Program-made: the position numbers and the translations under genes
Notes under the pieces: generated by a model
Databases searched by the model: none
Seen by the model: only the letters and a program-made list of their open reading frames with translations
Told to the model about the DNA's origin: nothing
Part shown: one piece after another, positions 36,101 through 44,778 of the stretch
Layout of the letters: each line of letters opens with the position of its first letter
How positions within the stretch are numbered: position 1 is the stretch's first letter
Source: Weeksellaceae bacterium
Lineage (GTDB): Bacteria; Bacteroidota; Bacteroidia; Flavobacteriales; Weeksellaceae
NCBI GenBank assembly: GCA_949788275.1
Contig: OX460916.1
Location: 2,418,001 to 2,482,000 of the forward strand
Direction: 5' to 3'
DNA: 64,000 nucleotides

Positions 36101-39100
36101 ATTCGTAATAGTTGTCGGTATAATCACTACCCATACGAACGAATAATTTGGTATCCTTATCCAATTGATTGTTTGCACGATTCAATAAATCTTGTGCAGA
36201 AACAAACATTTCTAATTTCTTATAGCGTCTTAAATCTAAATTAACACTTTTATAGACCGCCTTTGATACACTTCCACCTCTAAATTTTGCTTTTAAAGTC
36301 ATGGAAGCCTCATTCTGACTTTGTAGTCCTGTAGTCCCTTGGGTTTGTTCTCTATTTACACCGGGTGGTATACGGTAAGGAGGTCGATTGGTCGAGTTTT
36401 GTTCAATACTAACTTCACCGATTTCAAAGTCACCTATATTGGCATCTTCTTGAGATCCCTCTTGGTTGCTCACCAATAATGGATAAATATTTTTAGAATA
36501 ACGTCTCCATTCAGAGCGAACTAAATCGAACGTTCCTAAACGAATGGTGGTTTCTTTTTCAAAACCATGCATGACCATACGCATAAAACGAGCTGATGTT
36601 AATACACTTTCTGCTTGGTCGACGTTTATTTTCGAACCATTTATTTCTTGATCGTAATTATCTACTGGAATTCGAACTTGATACCATTTTACCCGATTAT
36701 TTTTTGATTTATCGGCAAAAACAGCGTCCACTTCTTTACGAGCTACAATAAATTTATTTTCAGGATCCTCAAGACTTTGCTTATTAATCTTCAAGGTATA
36801 CTGATTGTAATTCTCAGTTTGATCTAAGTTAAAATCACCATTAATATCCTCAACATCTGGTGTTAAACTAGAGGCATGCAAAGGATTGTCTGTTGAATTA
36901 TTTCCTTGTGGGTTACGAAAGTAGCGGTATCGACCAGTAACTGTTTTCCCAAAATCGTGACCTCTGTATCGATCGTCGAGGTAAAAAACATAATTATCAT
37001 TGGCCGGATCAAGTTCATTTGTAATTGGATTATTGGCCGTAATCCCATAAAATTGAGCTTCTTCCGTATCCGTTAATCCATTGTAACCGAGATCTTGTTC
37101 TTTCCGAGATTGACCTTCCGTATCAAATGCATATAAGATAGGATTTAGCGATGGTTGTTTTCCCCAAAGCGTAGTTGATGTTTTGGTCTGGTTTCCACTA
37201 TGTGGCATTCCATTCTCGTACATCATTTCACCATCCTTCAGGATGTCTTCTGAAACATTTCCAAGATGGAATAATAGTTCACCCTCACCCCCATCACCAT
37301 CGGCATAGGGATCCATCATCCAAAACTCAATATATTCAATATTGGAATCTTTGAAATTAGAGACCGAGATTGGTCGCATCATAGCTCCCCAGTTCTTCGT
37401 ATCGTTAACGGTTGGATTGACGTTATAGGGACCTCTTTCATCGGGATAAAAAGTCATATCCAGGGTTGAAATATAAGAATTGGTTCCTGCGATAGCATCG
37501 CGCTGATCAAATAACTCTTTTAGTAATACACGTCTTGATTTATGATTAGAGATGTCTTTATCCGATAAAGGTGAACTTCCGCCTAAGCCATAGAAACGCG
37601 GATCGATGGTATACCACGAAAGCATTTTACGGCCATTGTTAAATGAAAGATCGTTTGATTTCATTCCATTTGGAAACAAAGGGTGGAAAGAATTCGCTGA
37701 ATACCCTGCGGGTTTACCTGGCGTTGAACCAAACTTCCATGAAGCAACATCGAGTAAGCTAATGCGGGATTGCGCATCTTCAAAATCGTCGATATACGAA
37801 TAGCCACTCGTTGTTTTATTCACTCCTGGCAATAAATAGGCTCCTTCGGCTTGAAAATTAATAGAAGACGTTTGATCGGTTTTTATTCCAGGTATTTTAT
37901 TGGTCATTCGTGTTAACCATTCAGATTCGTCATTATATTGAGTATTAACGCCGAAAATAGTATTGTTTACTGGTTCACTTCCAAATTGCGTTTTACGGGT
38001 AACCGGTCGCTCTTGGTAATTTATCATGGTACCACCAACCATAAATTTATCGGAAAACTTATGTTCCACATTTAACCCAATAAAACGTTTCTTTTGAAGG
38101 TTAAAAGTCGATTGGTTTTCTAGACTAATATTAATCGGAACGCCTGAATTTTTTAATCGGTCATTAATAATCTTCACCCGGCCTAATTGGTAATCGACGG
38201 TATAATCGATACCTTCCACTAGCGCGACTCCTCCAGAAGTCACCACAACAGAACCTTGGGGTACATTAAAAGCACCTAATGAAATTCCATCACCCATTGA
38301 ACCTTTAAAGCGTCCTGTTAAATGATAACGATTAGCTAATTTTTCAGAATCAAGCGTATTGGGTAATTTGGTATATATCTCTTTAAAGACATATTCTGGG
38401 TTTTGATTATTTAATTTCGCTTTTAAATAATCTCCAAAAGGTTCAACCGAAGTAAAAATTACGGCTCCGCGTTCAGGATCAATGGTGATTCCAGGTTGAA
38501 AATCAAACATACCATCACCTTGTGGGGCATTAGCATCGTTAGAAACCTGTCCGTTTTGGTTTAGACGGTCCATGTTCAACACTTGCAGCAGCGGTTTATC
38601 TGCTACAGCGCTATTGGGTAAGTAATTTATGGTACCAGAAGAATTTTCACTGTTATCTTTAAAATCGATATTTAGCGTAAAATCTTCGGCCGAAACCCCA
38701 AAAGCATTTAATGAATAAATATTCTTCATCATTAAATTCCACATGGGCGAAGCAACATTCACGGCGGCGTTGGGTTTAATCAACTTCGTAATTAAAGTTT
38801 CGTGTCCTTCATCCGACATTTCACCAACGGTAAAAATTTGTCCATCTAATGTATATTGAAAAGCGATTGCTAACAAATCTTCCCCATCAATTAAGGGTGA
38901 ATTAAGGGTGACATACCCTAATTTCTCATCAAAAGAAAACTCAGAGGCATCTAATTTTCGTACATTATCACCGATAATATATTGTTCTCCTTCCCTTTGA
39001 CCTTCTTTAAAATTTGTATAAGTATTTAAATACTGACGAGCTTGACTCGTTGTTCTTACATTACTCCCTACAGACAAATCGTTATAAAGTTGATTTGTCT

Positions 39101-40247
39101 TATTATTTGGGGCAGCATTTCCATTATCTGCTAAATCCCGAATGGCAACGATAGAGCGTCTATTTTCTTGATTTCCTCCAGAACGATCAACCTTCCACAC
39201 CTCCATACGGGTAATATTGACACGGCTGTTGATCATGGGGTATTTAGCCAATGCTTTATCGTAATTCCCGCGAAAATAATCGCCAATAAAGAAGTGCTTA
39301 TTGTATTCGTATTTTTCAGCGGCAATCTTAAATGTATTCATCACTCCTCCACCTTGAACCGTAATATTTTTAGATTCTGAACGTTGTTCAGAAAAAACGG
39401 TTGAAACGTTTGTACGTCCAAACTTTAAATCGGTACGAACACCAAACAATGATTGAGCTCCAGTAATTAAAGAAGTACTTAAAGGCATACTGATATTCCC
39501 AACTTCAATATTTTGAAGAATATCGTCTTCACCACCAAACGGATCCGATTTTGTTTTCAGCGCTTTGCGCCATTGCAGCTTCATTTGGTTTTCAAAACCA
39601 AAACCTGCTTGGGTATCGTAGTTAACTTTTAATTGTAAGTTTTCACCCACTTTCCCCAAAACACTTAATTGCATACGTTGTTGCAAGTCCATGGTTAGGG
39701 TTTGTCGATTCTGAGGTAGTAGTGAGGGGTTATCTATTTTTTGAAGAAAGACACCTAGATCTAAATTAGCATACCCCTGCGGGATTAATTGAATTTCAGT
39801 TCCACCAAAGATGGTTTCAAACGCTTTCGATTTAACTTTAAAAGAAGGAAGAATACTCCCCGCCTTTTTCTTTTCTTTATCGCCAAACTGACTTTCACGG
39901 AAATACTGATCATTGGTTTGCGATTTCAAACGATAATAAGCTTTCAAGTCTTGATTTTGAACCAATTCTAAATATTCTTTCCGAGATAGGTAAATGGGTG
40001 CGTCAACTAGTGTATCACCAATTTTGGGATACATTACATATTGACGAGTAATGGCATCATATACCACATCGTACGTGATTTGATTATCCAAGAATAACCC
40101 ACCCGTTTGATGACGAATAGGAAATTTTATGGTATCGTTATCATCTTGCCCAAACACTGCATTTGATCCGAAGAGAGCGATGAAAACGCCTAATGCAATC
40201 ACGGAAGAACGTTTTTGTAAAGGTATTCTGGGGCGATATATGTTCAT
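33120..40247 (-). CDS. sprA: Type IX secretion translocon / gliding protein SprA
   Basis: This 2375-residue outer-membrane protein is the largest gene in the window. SprA is the single-chain 36-strand barrel through which type IX secretion substrates cross the outer membrane; in F. johnsoniae it is needed for gliding and adhesin export. A signal peptide (GVFIALFGSNAVFGQ) begins the protein. Motifs seen include LDLGVFLQKIDNPSLLPQNR near residue 160, the LNVEHKFSDKFMVGGTM strand region, and YEPGFFGVNGSKGPSFGFVYG in the C-terminal barrel. Length is close to the F. johnsoniae protein (about 2400). Its start overlaps the ruvA stop as TAATG. Confidence 0.97.
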   Translation of the reverse strand: MNIYRPRIPLQKRSSVIALGVFIALFGSNAVFGQDDNDTIKFPIRHQTGGLFLDNQITYDVVYDAITRQYVMYPKIGDTLVDAPIYLSRKEYLELVQNQDLKAYYRLKSQTNDQYFRESQFGDKEKKKAGSILPSFKVKSKAFETIFGGTEIQLIPQGYANLDLGVFLQKIDNPSLLPQNRQTLTMDLQQRMQLSVLGKVGENLQLKVNYDTQAGFGFENQMKLQWRKALKTKSDPFGGEDDILQNIEVGNISMPLSTSLITGAQSLFGVRTDLKFGRTNVSTVFSEQRSESKNITVQGGGVMNTFKIAAEKYEYNKHFFIGDYFRGNYDKALAKYPMINSRVNITRMEVWKVDRSGGNQENRRSIVAIRDLADNGNAAPNNKTNQLYNDLSVGSNVRTTSQARQYLNTYTNFKEGQREGEQYIIGDNVRKLDASEFSFDEKLGYVTLNSPLIDGEDLLAIAFQYTLDGQIFTVGEMSDEGHETLITKLIKPNAAVNVASPMWNLMMKNIYSLNAFGVSAEDFTLNIDFKDNSENSSGTINYLPNSAVADKPLLQVLNMDRLNQNGQVSNDANAPQGDGMFDFQPGITIDPERGAVIFTSVEPFGDYLKAKLNNQNPEYVFKEIYTKLPNTLDSEKLANRYHLTGRFKGSMGDGISLGAFNVPQGSVVVTSGGVALVEGIDYTVDYQLGRVKIINDRLKNSGVPINISLENQSTFNLQKKRFIGLNVEHKFSDKFMVGGTMINYQERPVTRKTQFGSEPVNNTIFGVNTQYNDESEWLTRMTNKIPGIKTDQTSSINFQAEGAYLLPGVNKTTSGYSYIDDFEDAQSRISLLDVASWKFGSTPGKPAGYSANSFHPLFPNGMKSNDLSFNNGRKMLSWYTIDPRFYGLGGSSPLSDKDISNHKSRRVLLKELFDQRDAIAGTNSYISTLDMTFYPDERGPYNVNPTVNDTKNWGAMMRPISVSNFKDSNIEYIEFWMMDPYADGDGGEGELLFHLGNVSEDILKDGEMMYENGMPHSGNQTKTSTTLWGKQPSLNPILYAFDTEGQSRKEQDLGYNGLTDTEEAQFYGITANNPITNELDPANDNYVFYLDDRYRGHDFGKTVTGRYRYFRNPQGNNSTDNPLHASSLTPDVEDINGDFNLDQTENYNQYTLKINKQSLEDPENKFIVARKEVDAVFADKSKNNRVKWYQVRIPVDNYDQEINGSKINVDQAESVLTSARFMRMVMHGFEKETTIRLGTFDLVRSEWRRYSKNIYPLLVSNQEGSQEDANIGDFEIGEVSIEQNSTNRPPYRIPPGVNREQTQGTTGLQSQNEASMTLKAKFRGGSVSKAVYKSVNLDLRRYKKLEMFVSAQDLLNRANNQLDKDTKLFVRMGSDYTDNYYEYEIPLKYTPQSAISEREIWPDENFININTDYFTDAKKLRDQESFNTLQRFAYTVDGADPDKSFYVKGRPSLGNVSSLMIGVRNVGGASDKEVLLWVNELRLSEIDNEGGYAAAASLQFNLGDFANVQLSGSMSSVGFGAIDQGPSGRNQDETKEYAINAEVKLDKFLPEKWGLEIPFNFAMQERFVDPKYNPLDDDIIFKEAPNKEELKDVVRTYQQYKSFAFNNIRKIKKSKGPQRFYDVSNFSLSMMYSNNYFRDIYTQYQIDQQLRASVNYSFAFKPKYIEPLKNWRAAQTQEKSSTYLQFLKEFNINPIPARFSFRTEVARTYSERQYRDLNQYLGGNANQMAPLSSNNFLFSWQYNLGFDLTRSLRLDLTAMTTTVNDGANYYRADQSMIWQDLFKVGRPVHYDQQFQLNYKLPFKFMPYLNWVNMEVGFTSNYNWQSNSSALSNYINDDNQEINLGNGVAQNANSISLVGELDFTKFYPEFKGYQRYDSILRGRRSEVDSLNNVYADLASKKRRSTSNKKYKFKNNFAAKDYGWMILSSLKRANFNYNQTNGAVIPGLLYEPGFFGVNGSKGPSFGFVYGTEFDIKRQLIEKGLIVKDQLMMDPYQVSRGSNFNANALIEPIPDLRIDLNAKRTKDYRQFHSGFNTFKWIEDPLNPGQEIYVHAPNPYMDQLGNLNVSNINIATAFKDGNAIYSDFIKNTKTISSRLSSLVGTDGYADGYGMASADVLLPAFVSAVEGKNASKSRLGYNMRIPLPNWRIAYTGLKAVPFLNKYFDQIEVSHGYNSSYTVNSIQSNPNYYFADASVTGRDLNGNVYTKNLYGTVAMIESFSPLLGFDLTFRNSMQFRAQYNRDRMISLSMSNYTMSEDYGSEYIVGFGYIFKDFKIKMRYQGNEKTIKGDLNIRGDFSVRDNETRIRRIPVNLIDAEDVQITGGQRIMSFKVSADYSVSQNLNVRFFWDQMLSEYKISTAFPISQIRAGFSATFTFGN

Positions 40248-40828
40248 TAAATTTTCTTCAAGGTTTCTTTTACTAAAAATTCGACATCTGCGTCAGGAGA
40301 AATAGAAATAATTTTATCCATAATTTTTTCAGCAGATTTTTTAGAAATTCCTAAAACTTCTAAAGCAGATAACGCTTCATTTTTAGATTTATTTTTAAGA
40401 CTTGATGAATTAACATCATCCATTAGATTTGGATCCAATTTATCTTTCAAATCGATAATAATTCGCTGAGCTGTTTTAGCACCAATTCCTTTAACCGATT
40501 GTAAGAGTTTATCGTCTTCTGATGAAATTGCTGTGGCAATTTCTTTTGAAGATAAGGTTGAAACCATCATCATTCCAGAAGCTGGACCAACGCCATTGAC
40601 ACTTATTAATTTTTGGAAAATTTCTCTTTCCAATTTTGTAGCAAAACCATAGAGCAATTGTGCGTCTTCACGGACAACCATATGGGTATATATAAGTATA
40701 TTCTCTTGGTGTTCTAGGGTTGAAAAAGTCATCAGAGAAATATTCATCCAATAGCCAACACCGTTACAATCAATGACTGCATGAGTTGGATGGATTTCGA
40801 CTAATTTACCGCGTAATTGTGTTATCAT
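40247..40828 (-). CDS. ruvA: Holliday junction branch-migration protein RuvA
   Basis: This 193-residue protein binds four-way DNA junctions and recruits the RuvB motor. The N-terminal OB domain (MITQLRGKLVEIHPTHAVIDCNGVGYWM), the two helix-hairpin-helix motifs (KLISVNGVGPASGMMMVS, LLQSVKGIGAKTAQRIIIDLKDKL, quoted as SVNGVGP and SVKGIGAKTA) and the C-terminal UBA-like domain III are all present. It is the first gene of the sprA transcript, with a -7 box 40 bases upstream. Confidence 0.97.
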   Translation of the reverse strand: MITQLRGKLVEIHPTHAVIDCNGVGYWMNISLMTFSTLEHQENILIYTHMVVREDAQLLYGFATKLEREIFQKLISVNGVGPASGMMMVSTLSSKEIATAISSEDDKLLQSVKGIGAKTAQRIIIDLKDKLDPNLMDDVNSSSLKNKSKNEALSALEVLGISKKSAEKIMDKIISISPDADVEFLVKETLKKI

Positions 40829-40868
40829 TATAAAGCTGGTTATCGATTTAATTTAAACGATATAGCGT

Positions 40869-40876
40869 CAAAAATA
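40869..40876 (-). promoter_or_regulatory. Candidate -7 box of ruvA-sprA-gcvH-vanZ
   Basis: TATTTTTG on the - strand, 40 bases before ruvA. Confidence 0.45.
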
Positions 40877-40925
40877 CAATTTTTTATTAATGAAATTAGA
40901 AAATGAAGTTAAAAGCGGTAAAGAA

Positions 40926-41642
40926 TTACTGACAATGTTCATCAGAACTATTTAATTCTAAAGCTGTTGAGGAAGGCGATATATAGGGTATATTGAGTTC
41001 TAATCCTCTAAGAATGAATAAAAGTCCTAAAATAATGGTAATAATAGGTAAAACTTTCAATATTTTTTGACGTTGAGAAACATTGAGGAAATTTCCAAAT
41101 AAAACAGTCGCAAACATTAGTGGAAGAGTTCCTAAGCCAAAGAAAAACATAAATAGGGCACTTTTAGTGATGCTTCCCATTGCAATTGCCGCTGTTAAAG
41201 AGGCATAAACGGCTCCACAAGGAAGTAGACCATTTAAGACACCCACAATATATAAAGACGAAGTATCTTTGCGAATAAGGTATTTGCCTAAGCCACGCTT
41301 TACTTTACTCATTAAATGGTTAATGGGGCGCAAAGAAGTCGCTCCACTTTCATAAAACTTTGGCAGACAAACTAAAATAATCATACAAACACCAATAACA
41401 ATGCTTAATATGTTTTGAAAACCAGCAAAAGAAAAAGATTGACCGATGATTCCCAAAAGAGCACCAAGAATAGTGTAGGTTGTTATCCGCCCGAATTGAT
41501 AGGTTAAATTACGCATTGAAAAGCGGAGCTTATTTTTAGCATCCAATCCAAGCGATAAAGCAATAGGACCACACATTCCTACGCAATGTAGAGATGAAGT
41601 TAGTCCTATCGTTAAAGCGATTAATATTATTGTGAAATCCAT
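40926..41642 (-). CDS. SafE/TauE-like membrane protein of the cbb3 operon
   Basis: This 238-residue protein has six hydrophobic segments. The first contains HCVGMCGP (His19, Cys20, Met23, Cys24), a motif typical of the UreH/SafE branch of this family and suggestive of a metal-binding site. Genes of this type close cbb3 oxidase operons in many Bacteroidota, where a role in copper delivery or export is suspected but not established here. It overlaps the fixH-like gene by 16 bases. Confidence 0.85.
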   Translation of the reverse strand: MDFTIILIALTIGLTSSLHCVGMCGPIALSLGLDAKNKLRFSMRNLTYQFGRITTYTILGALLGIIGQSFSFAGFQNILSIVIGVCMIILVCLPKFYESGATSLRPINHLMSKVKRGLGKYLIRKDTSSLYIVGVLNGLLPCGAVYASLTAAIAMGSITKSALFMFFFGLGTLPLMFATVLFGNFLNVSQRQKILKVLPIITIILGLLFILRGLELNIPYISPSSTALELNSSDEHCQ

Positions 41643-42079
41643 CGAATGGATTTTTTAATCAGGTATTCTTTATCGTTAATTATCCAGCTAAGGTTTAATT
41701 CATATACGCCATCCTGTAGTTTAACTGAAGGCACTAAAAATTGGTTGCGCGATTGTAATTTAATCGGTAAACGCACATCTTTGGTGTCATCTTCGTTTCT
41801 CAACAGATACACTTCGCCTTTAAATTTCGAAGGGTCTATTGAATTTGGAAAAGCAAAATTAATTCCGTTTGCCTGCATAATCACTTCGGGTTGCTCCTCG
41901 GCAGGTAAAGCTTTAGCGCTTCTTAAGGCATCAATCTCATTTTGGAAAGTTAATTCTTTTTCATAATAATTTTCTGTTACTAAAGAACCAGTATCTCCGG
42001 CGGAGAATAACAGTGCTAAAATAAATATCATAAAACTCACTAATGCAATTGCAATACCGTGTCCCCAATCTAATTTCAT
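41627..42079 (-). CDS. FixH/CcoH family protein
   Basis: This 150-residue protein has one N-terminal membrane helix (LDWGHGIAIALVSFMIFILALLF) and a periplasmic domain with a predicted Ig-like fold; the segment LVTENYYEKELTFQNEID is the FixH signature. FixH/CcoH assists assembly of cbb3 oxidase. The ATG at 42079 gives the typical start MKLDWGHGI and lies one base past the ccoG stop; ATGs further upstream would run into ccoG. Confidence 0.88.
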   Translation of the reverse strand: MKLDWGHGIAIALVSFMIFILALLFSAGDTGSLVTENYYEKELTFQNEIDALRSAKALPAEEQPEVIMQANGINFAFPNSIDPSKFKGEVYLLRNEDDTKDVRLPIKLQSRNQFLVPSVKLQDGVYELNLSWIINDKEYLIKKSIRWISQ

Positions 42080-42080
42080 A

Positions 42081-43538
42081 TCATTCATATTTATAAGGAG
42101 CTGAAAAGCTCGTTTCGTATCGGTCGATGATTTGACCATTTTCATTCACAAGACCGATGATTATTTTCTCTTTGTACGAAGTTACTTCATCCATGGGAAT
42201 CTTTAAATAGAACCTTCCCTGAATAATCTCACCTTTGCTTAAAGTTAAGGCATTTTCACCTGCAAACATTAAAACTTTAGCTTTTTTATGAGACAGAAGT
42301 CTAATTTTAACGTCCTGATTAGCGTTAGTTTTATTGTATAAAGTATATTCGAATTGATTCACATAAAAATCGCCTTCTACTTTATAATCTGTTCCAGGGA
42401 CTTTGAGGTATTTAGATTCTACATCGGGTCGCGTTAAGATAAAAGACGACATGGCAACCAACAAAAGGATTAATGCAAAAGTATAAACGGCCAATCGTTT
42501 GGTGAATTTAAATTTTTCGCCTTTTATGATATTATCTTCCGAAGCATATCGAATTAATCCTAAAGGTAAACCTACTTTTTCCATCACATCGTCGCATGCA
42601 TCAATACATGCTGTACAATTGACACATTCTAACTGAATACCATTTCGAATGTCGATTCCTGTAGGGCACACTACAACGCACTGTCCACAATCAATACAAT
42701 CTCCTTTTCCTAGAGTTTTACGATCTTCATGGCGTTTGAACTTCGCACGTCCAGTGGTAGATTCTCCACGTTTAAAGTCATAGGTTACATTTATGGTTTG
42801 GGAATCAATTAACACTCCTTGTAAACGTCCATAAGGGCAAACCATGGTACAAGCTTGTTCACGAAACCAAGCAAAGACAAAATAAAAAGCGCCTGTGAAA
42901 ATTAATAAACCAAAAAATGCACTGAAATTTTCAATAGGACCATTGACCATTAAATCGTATAAAGCATCAAGACCAATGATGTACGCAAGAAAAACATTGG
43001 CGATTAGAAACGAAATCAAGGTGAATAAAGTCCATTTTAGAAGGCGTTTCCTAATCTTTTCTTCATCCCATTCTTGTTTATCTAAGCGCATTTGTTTAGC
43101 ACGATCACCTTCAATGGCATATTCAATTTTACGAAAGACCATTTCTAAAAAGATGGTCTGAGGGCAAATCCAACCGCAAAATAGCCGTCCATACGCCATG
43201 GTAAATAAAACAATAAAAATAATTGACGTAATCATTCCAATAGCCAATAGAAAGAAATCGGAGGTAAAAAATGGAAAGCCAAAAAGAATAAATTCCCGTG
43301 CTAAGATATCAAACTTAAACAAGGGATTTCCATTGGGTAACTTTATAAAAGGTAAAATAACTAAAATCGCTAATAAGAAATAAGCGACATAAGATCGATA
43401 GTTCGTAAATTTTCCTGAAGGTTTCTTAGGGTAAACCCAACGTCGTTTTCCCGACTTTTCCATGGTACCGATATTGATACGGAAAGCCTCTTCGTTATCG
43501 TATTCAAAATTCGATTGATTCTTACCTGTGGGCTGCAT
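42081..43538 (-). CDS. ccoG: Cytochrome c oxidase accessory protein CcoG
   Basis: This 485-residue membrane ferredoxin-like protein is a cupric reductase needed for cbb3 assembly in other bacteria. It has about five helices, the cysteines of CGWICPQ and CTMVCPYG, and two 4Fe-4S motifs: CIDCGQCVVVCP and CVNCTACIDACD. A C-terminal Ig-like domain (FixG_C) follows the last helix. The ATG at 43538 (MQPTGKNQ) is used; extending to 43598 adds a hydrophobic stretch read from the intergenic hairpin. Confidence 0.95.
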   Translation of the reverse strand: MQPTGKNQSNFEYDNEEAFRINIGTMEKSGKRRWVYPKKPSGKFTNYRSYVAYFLLAILVILPFIKLPNGNPLFKFDILAREFILFGFPFFTSDFFLLAIGMITSIIFIVLFTMAYGRLFCGWICPQTIFLEMVFRKIEYAIEGDRAKQMRLDKQEWDEEKIRKRLLKWTLFTLISFLIANVFLAYIIGLDALYDLMVNGPIENFSAFFGLLIFTGAFYFVFAWFREQACTMVCPYGRLQGVLIDSQTINVTYDFKRGESTTGRAKFKRHEDRKTLGKGDCIDCGQCVVVCPTGIDIRNGIQLECVNCTACIDACDDVMEKVGLPLGLIRYASEDNIIKGEKFKFTKRLAVYTFALILLLVAMSSFILTRPDVESKYLKVPGTDYKVEGDFYVNQFEYTLYNKTNANQDVKIRLLSHKKAKVLMFAGENALTLSKGEIIQGRFYLKIPMDEVTSYKEKIIIGLVNENGQIIDRYETSFSAPYKYE

Positions 43539-43578
43539 AACACTTCGTTTAAGGTGTATGGTATAGATATAAAATAGG

Positions 43579-43610
43579 AAAAGAGAGTTTCTATACAAGA
43601 ACTCTCTTTT
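43579..43610 (-). terminator. Hairpin between ccoP and ccoG
   Basis: Perfect 11-bp stem (43579-43589 with 43600-43610) and only four T on the - strand. It may reduce transcription into ccoG or stabilise the ccoNOQP message rather than end it fully. Confidence 0.5.
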
Positions 43611-43633
43611 AACCTATGAAATTATATTCAATT

Positions 43634-44581
43634 TTATTTTCGTTTCCAGTCCTCGACTAAATCACCTTGAGGTTCTGCTGCACCATCATCTTTTGACAAT
43701 TCAGCTTCCGCTTGGTTGATATGGTAAACATAGGCTGCAATTTTTTCAATAGCTAAACCAGATAATTCTTTACGTTGTCCGAAAGCACGCATCTGAGGGT
43801 TTTTTGGAGAACCGTCATAAATGATATGGTAAATATTTTTGAACAAGCTATCTTCTTCGTGATTTACCCAGTACCCATCTGTTAAGTTAGGTCCAATTCC
43901 TCCACGTCCACCATCAAGGTGACATTGTGTACAGTTTTGGTCGAATAATTTTTTACCGTCAGCAACAACAGCAGGGTCATTGGCTTTATTGATCGCTCCA
44001 GTGATATCGATATCATTGGCTTTCGACCAAGCATCAAATTTTTCATCTAGATAAGCCATTTCTTCTTCGTATTCAGCATCTGAATGCGCAAAGCTGGTAA
44101 AACTATACGATAAGATATAGGTAATACAGAAAACTACGCCGAAGTAAAAAAGAGATAACCACCACTGAGGTAATGAGTTATCCAGCTCTGTAATTCCGTC
44201 AAAACCGTGATCAAGAATCATTGCTTCTTCTTCTTCAGCAGTTTGTTGTTTGTAAGAACTACTAATTAAGCGTTTGAAATAACCAATTTTACTTTCCTCT
44301 AAGTATTCTGATTGTTCTTCAGCAGAAAGTTTTTTAAAATTATGAGATTCAACCACTTTGTTAAGCGCGTTAATAATCATTAACATCACCAAAGAAATAG
44401 CTAAGACAGCCCAAACAATTCCTTGTTTTAGGACATGACTTAAATGAACGACTAGGTTGTTCACCATTCCTCTGAAACCTTCTTCAGGGACAACATCAAC
44501 AGGCGTTACCATTGTAAACGCTAAAACAATTGTTAAAAGCGTTAATGGAATAAATATATAAGCTGGGGTACGTTGTTTCAT
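43634..44581 (-). CDS. ccoP: cbb3 oxidase cytochrome c subunit CcoP (monoheme)
   Basis: This 315-residue subunit passes electrons to the cbb3 catalytic core. Two hydrophobic helices near 10-25 and 52-72, then a third near 140-162, anchor it. The periplasmic cytochrome c domain has a single heme-binding motif, Cys217-x-x-Cys220-His221. Proteobacterial CcoP has two hemes; the single-heme form is usual in Bacteroidota. Its start overlaps ccoQ by four bases. Confidence 0.93.
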   Translation of the reverse strand: MKQRTPAYIFIPLTLLTIVLAFTMVTPVDVVPEEGFRGMVNNLVVHLSHVLKQGIVWAVLAISLVMLMIINALNKVVESHNFKKLSAEEQSEYLEESKIGYFKRLISSSYKQQTAEEEEAMILDHGFDGITELDNSLPQWWLSLFYFGVVFCITYILSYSFTSFAHSDAEYEEEMAYLDEKFDAWSKANDIDITGAINKANDPAVVADGKKLFDQNCTQCHLDGGRGGIGPNLTDGYWVNHEEDSLFKNIYHIIYDGSPKNPQMRAFGQRKELSGLAIEKIAAYVYHINQAEAELSKDDGAAEPQGDLVEDWKRK

Positions 44582-44778
44582 TGTTTCGTATTTTTTTCGC
44601 TTTCTTCAACTTCGAAATCAAGTGGTGATTCTTCCAGTGTCTTATAAAAGCCTTTCGGTTTTTTAAAGACACTGTAAAACATGACGACAAAAAAAGTCAA
44701 CATTGCTATAAGAGTCACGGTCTGTAAGACACTTGAAAATTCGTAACCTGAAAAAAATTCTTTATAATATTTTAACAT
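44578..44778 (-). CDS. ccoQ: CcoQ-like small subunit
   Basis: The 66-residue product has one membrane helix (SSVLQTVTLIAMLTFFVVMFYSVF, about residues 15-38) and a charged tail, as in CcoQ/FixQ. It stabilises the cbb3 complex in other bacteria. It overlaps the ccoNO stop by one base and the ccoP start by four, so translation is coupled. Confidence 0.85.
   Translation of the reverse strand: MLKYYKEFFSGYEFSSVLQTVTLIAMLTFFVVMFYSVFKKPKGFYKTLEESPLDFEVEESEKNTKQ

Noticed and set aside
33508-39971. Several 60-95 codon frames antisense to sprA
   Set aside because: No start signals or family features; expected by chance across a 7-kb gene.
44496-44690. 64-codon frame overlapping ccoQ and ccoP on the - strand
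   Set aside because: It lies in another frame of ccoQ/ccoP; both of those fit their families and overlap neatly.
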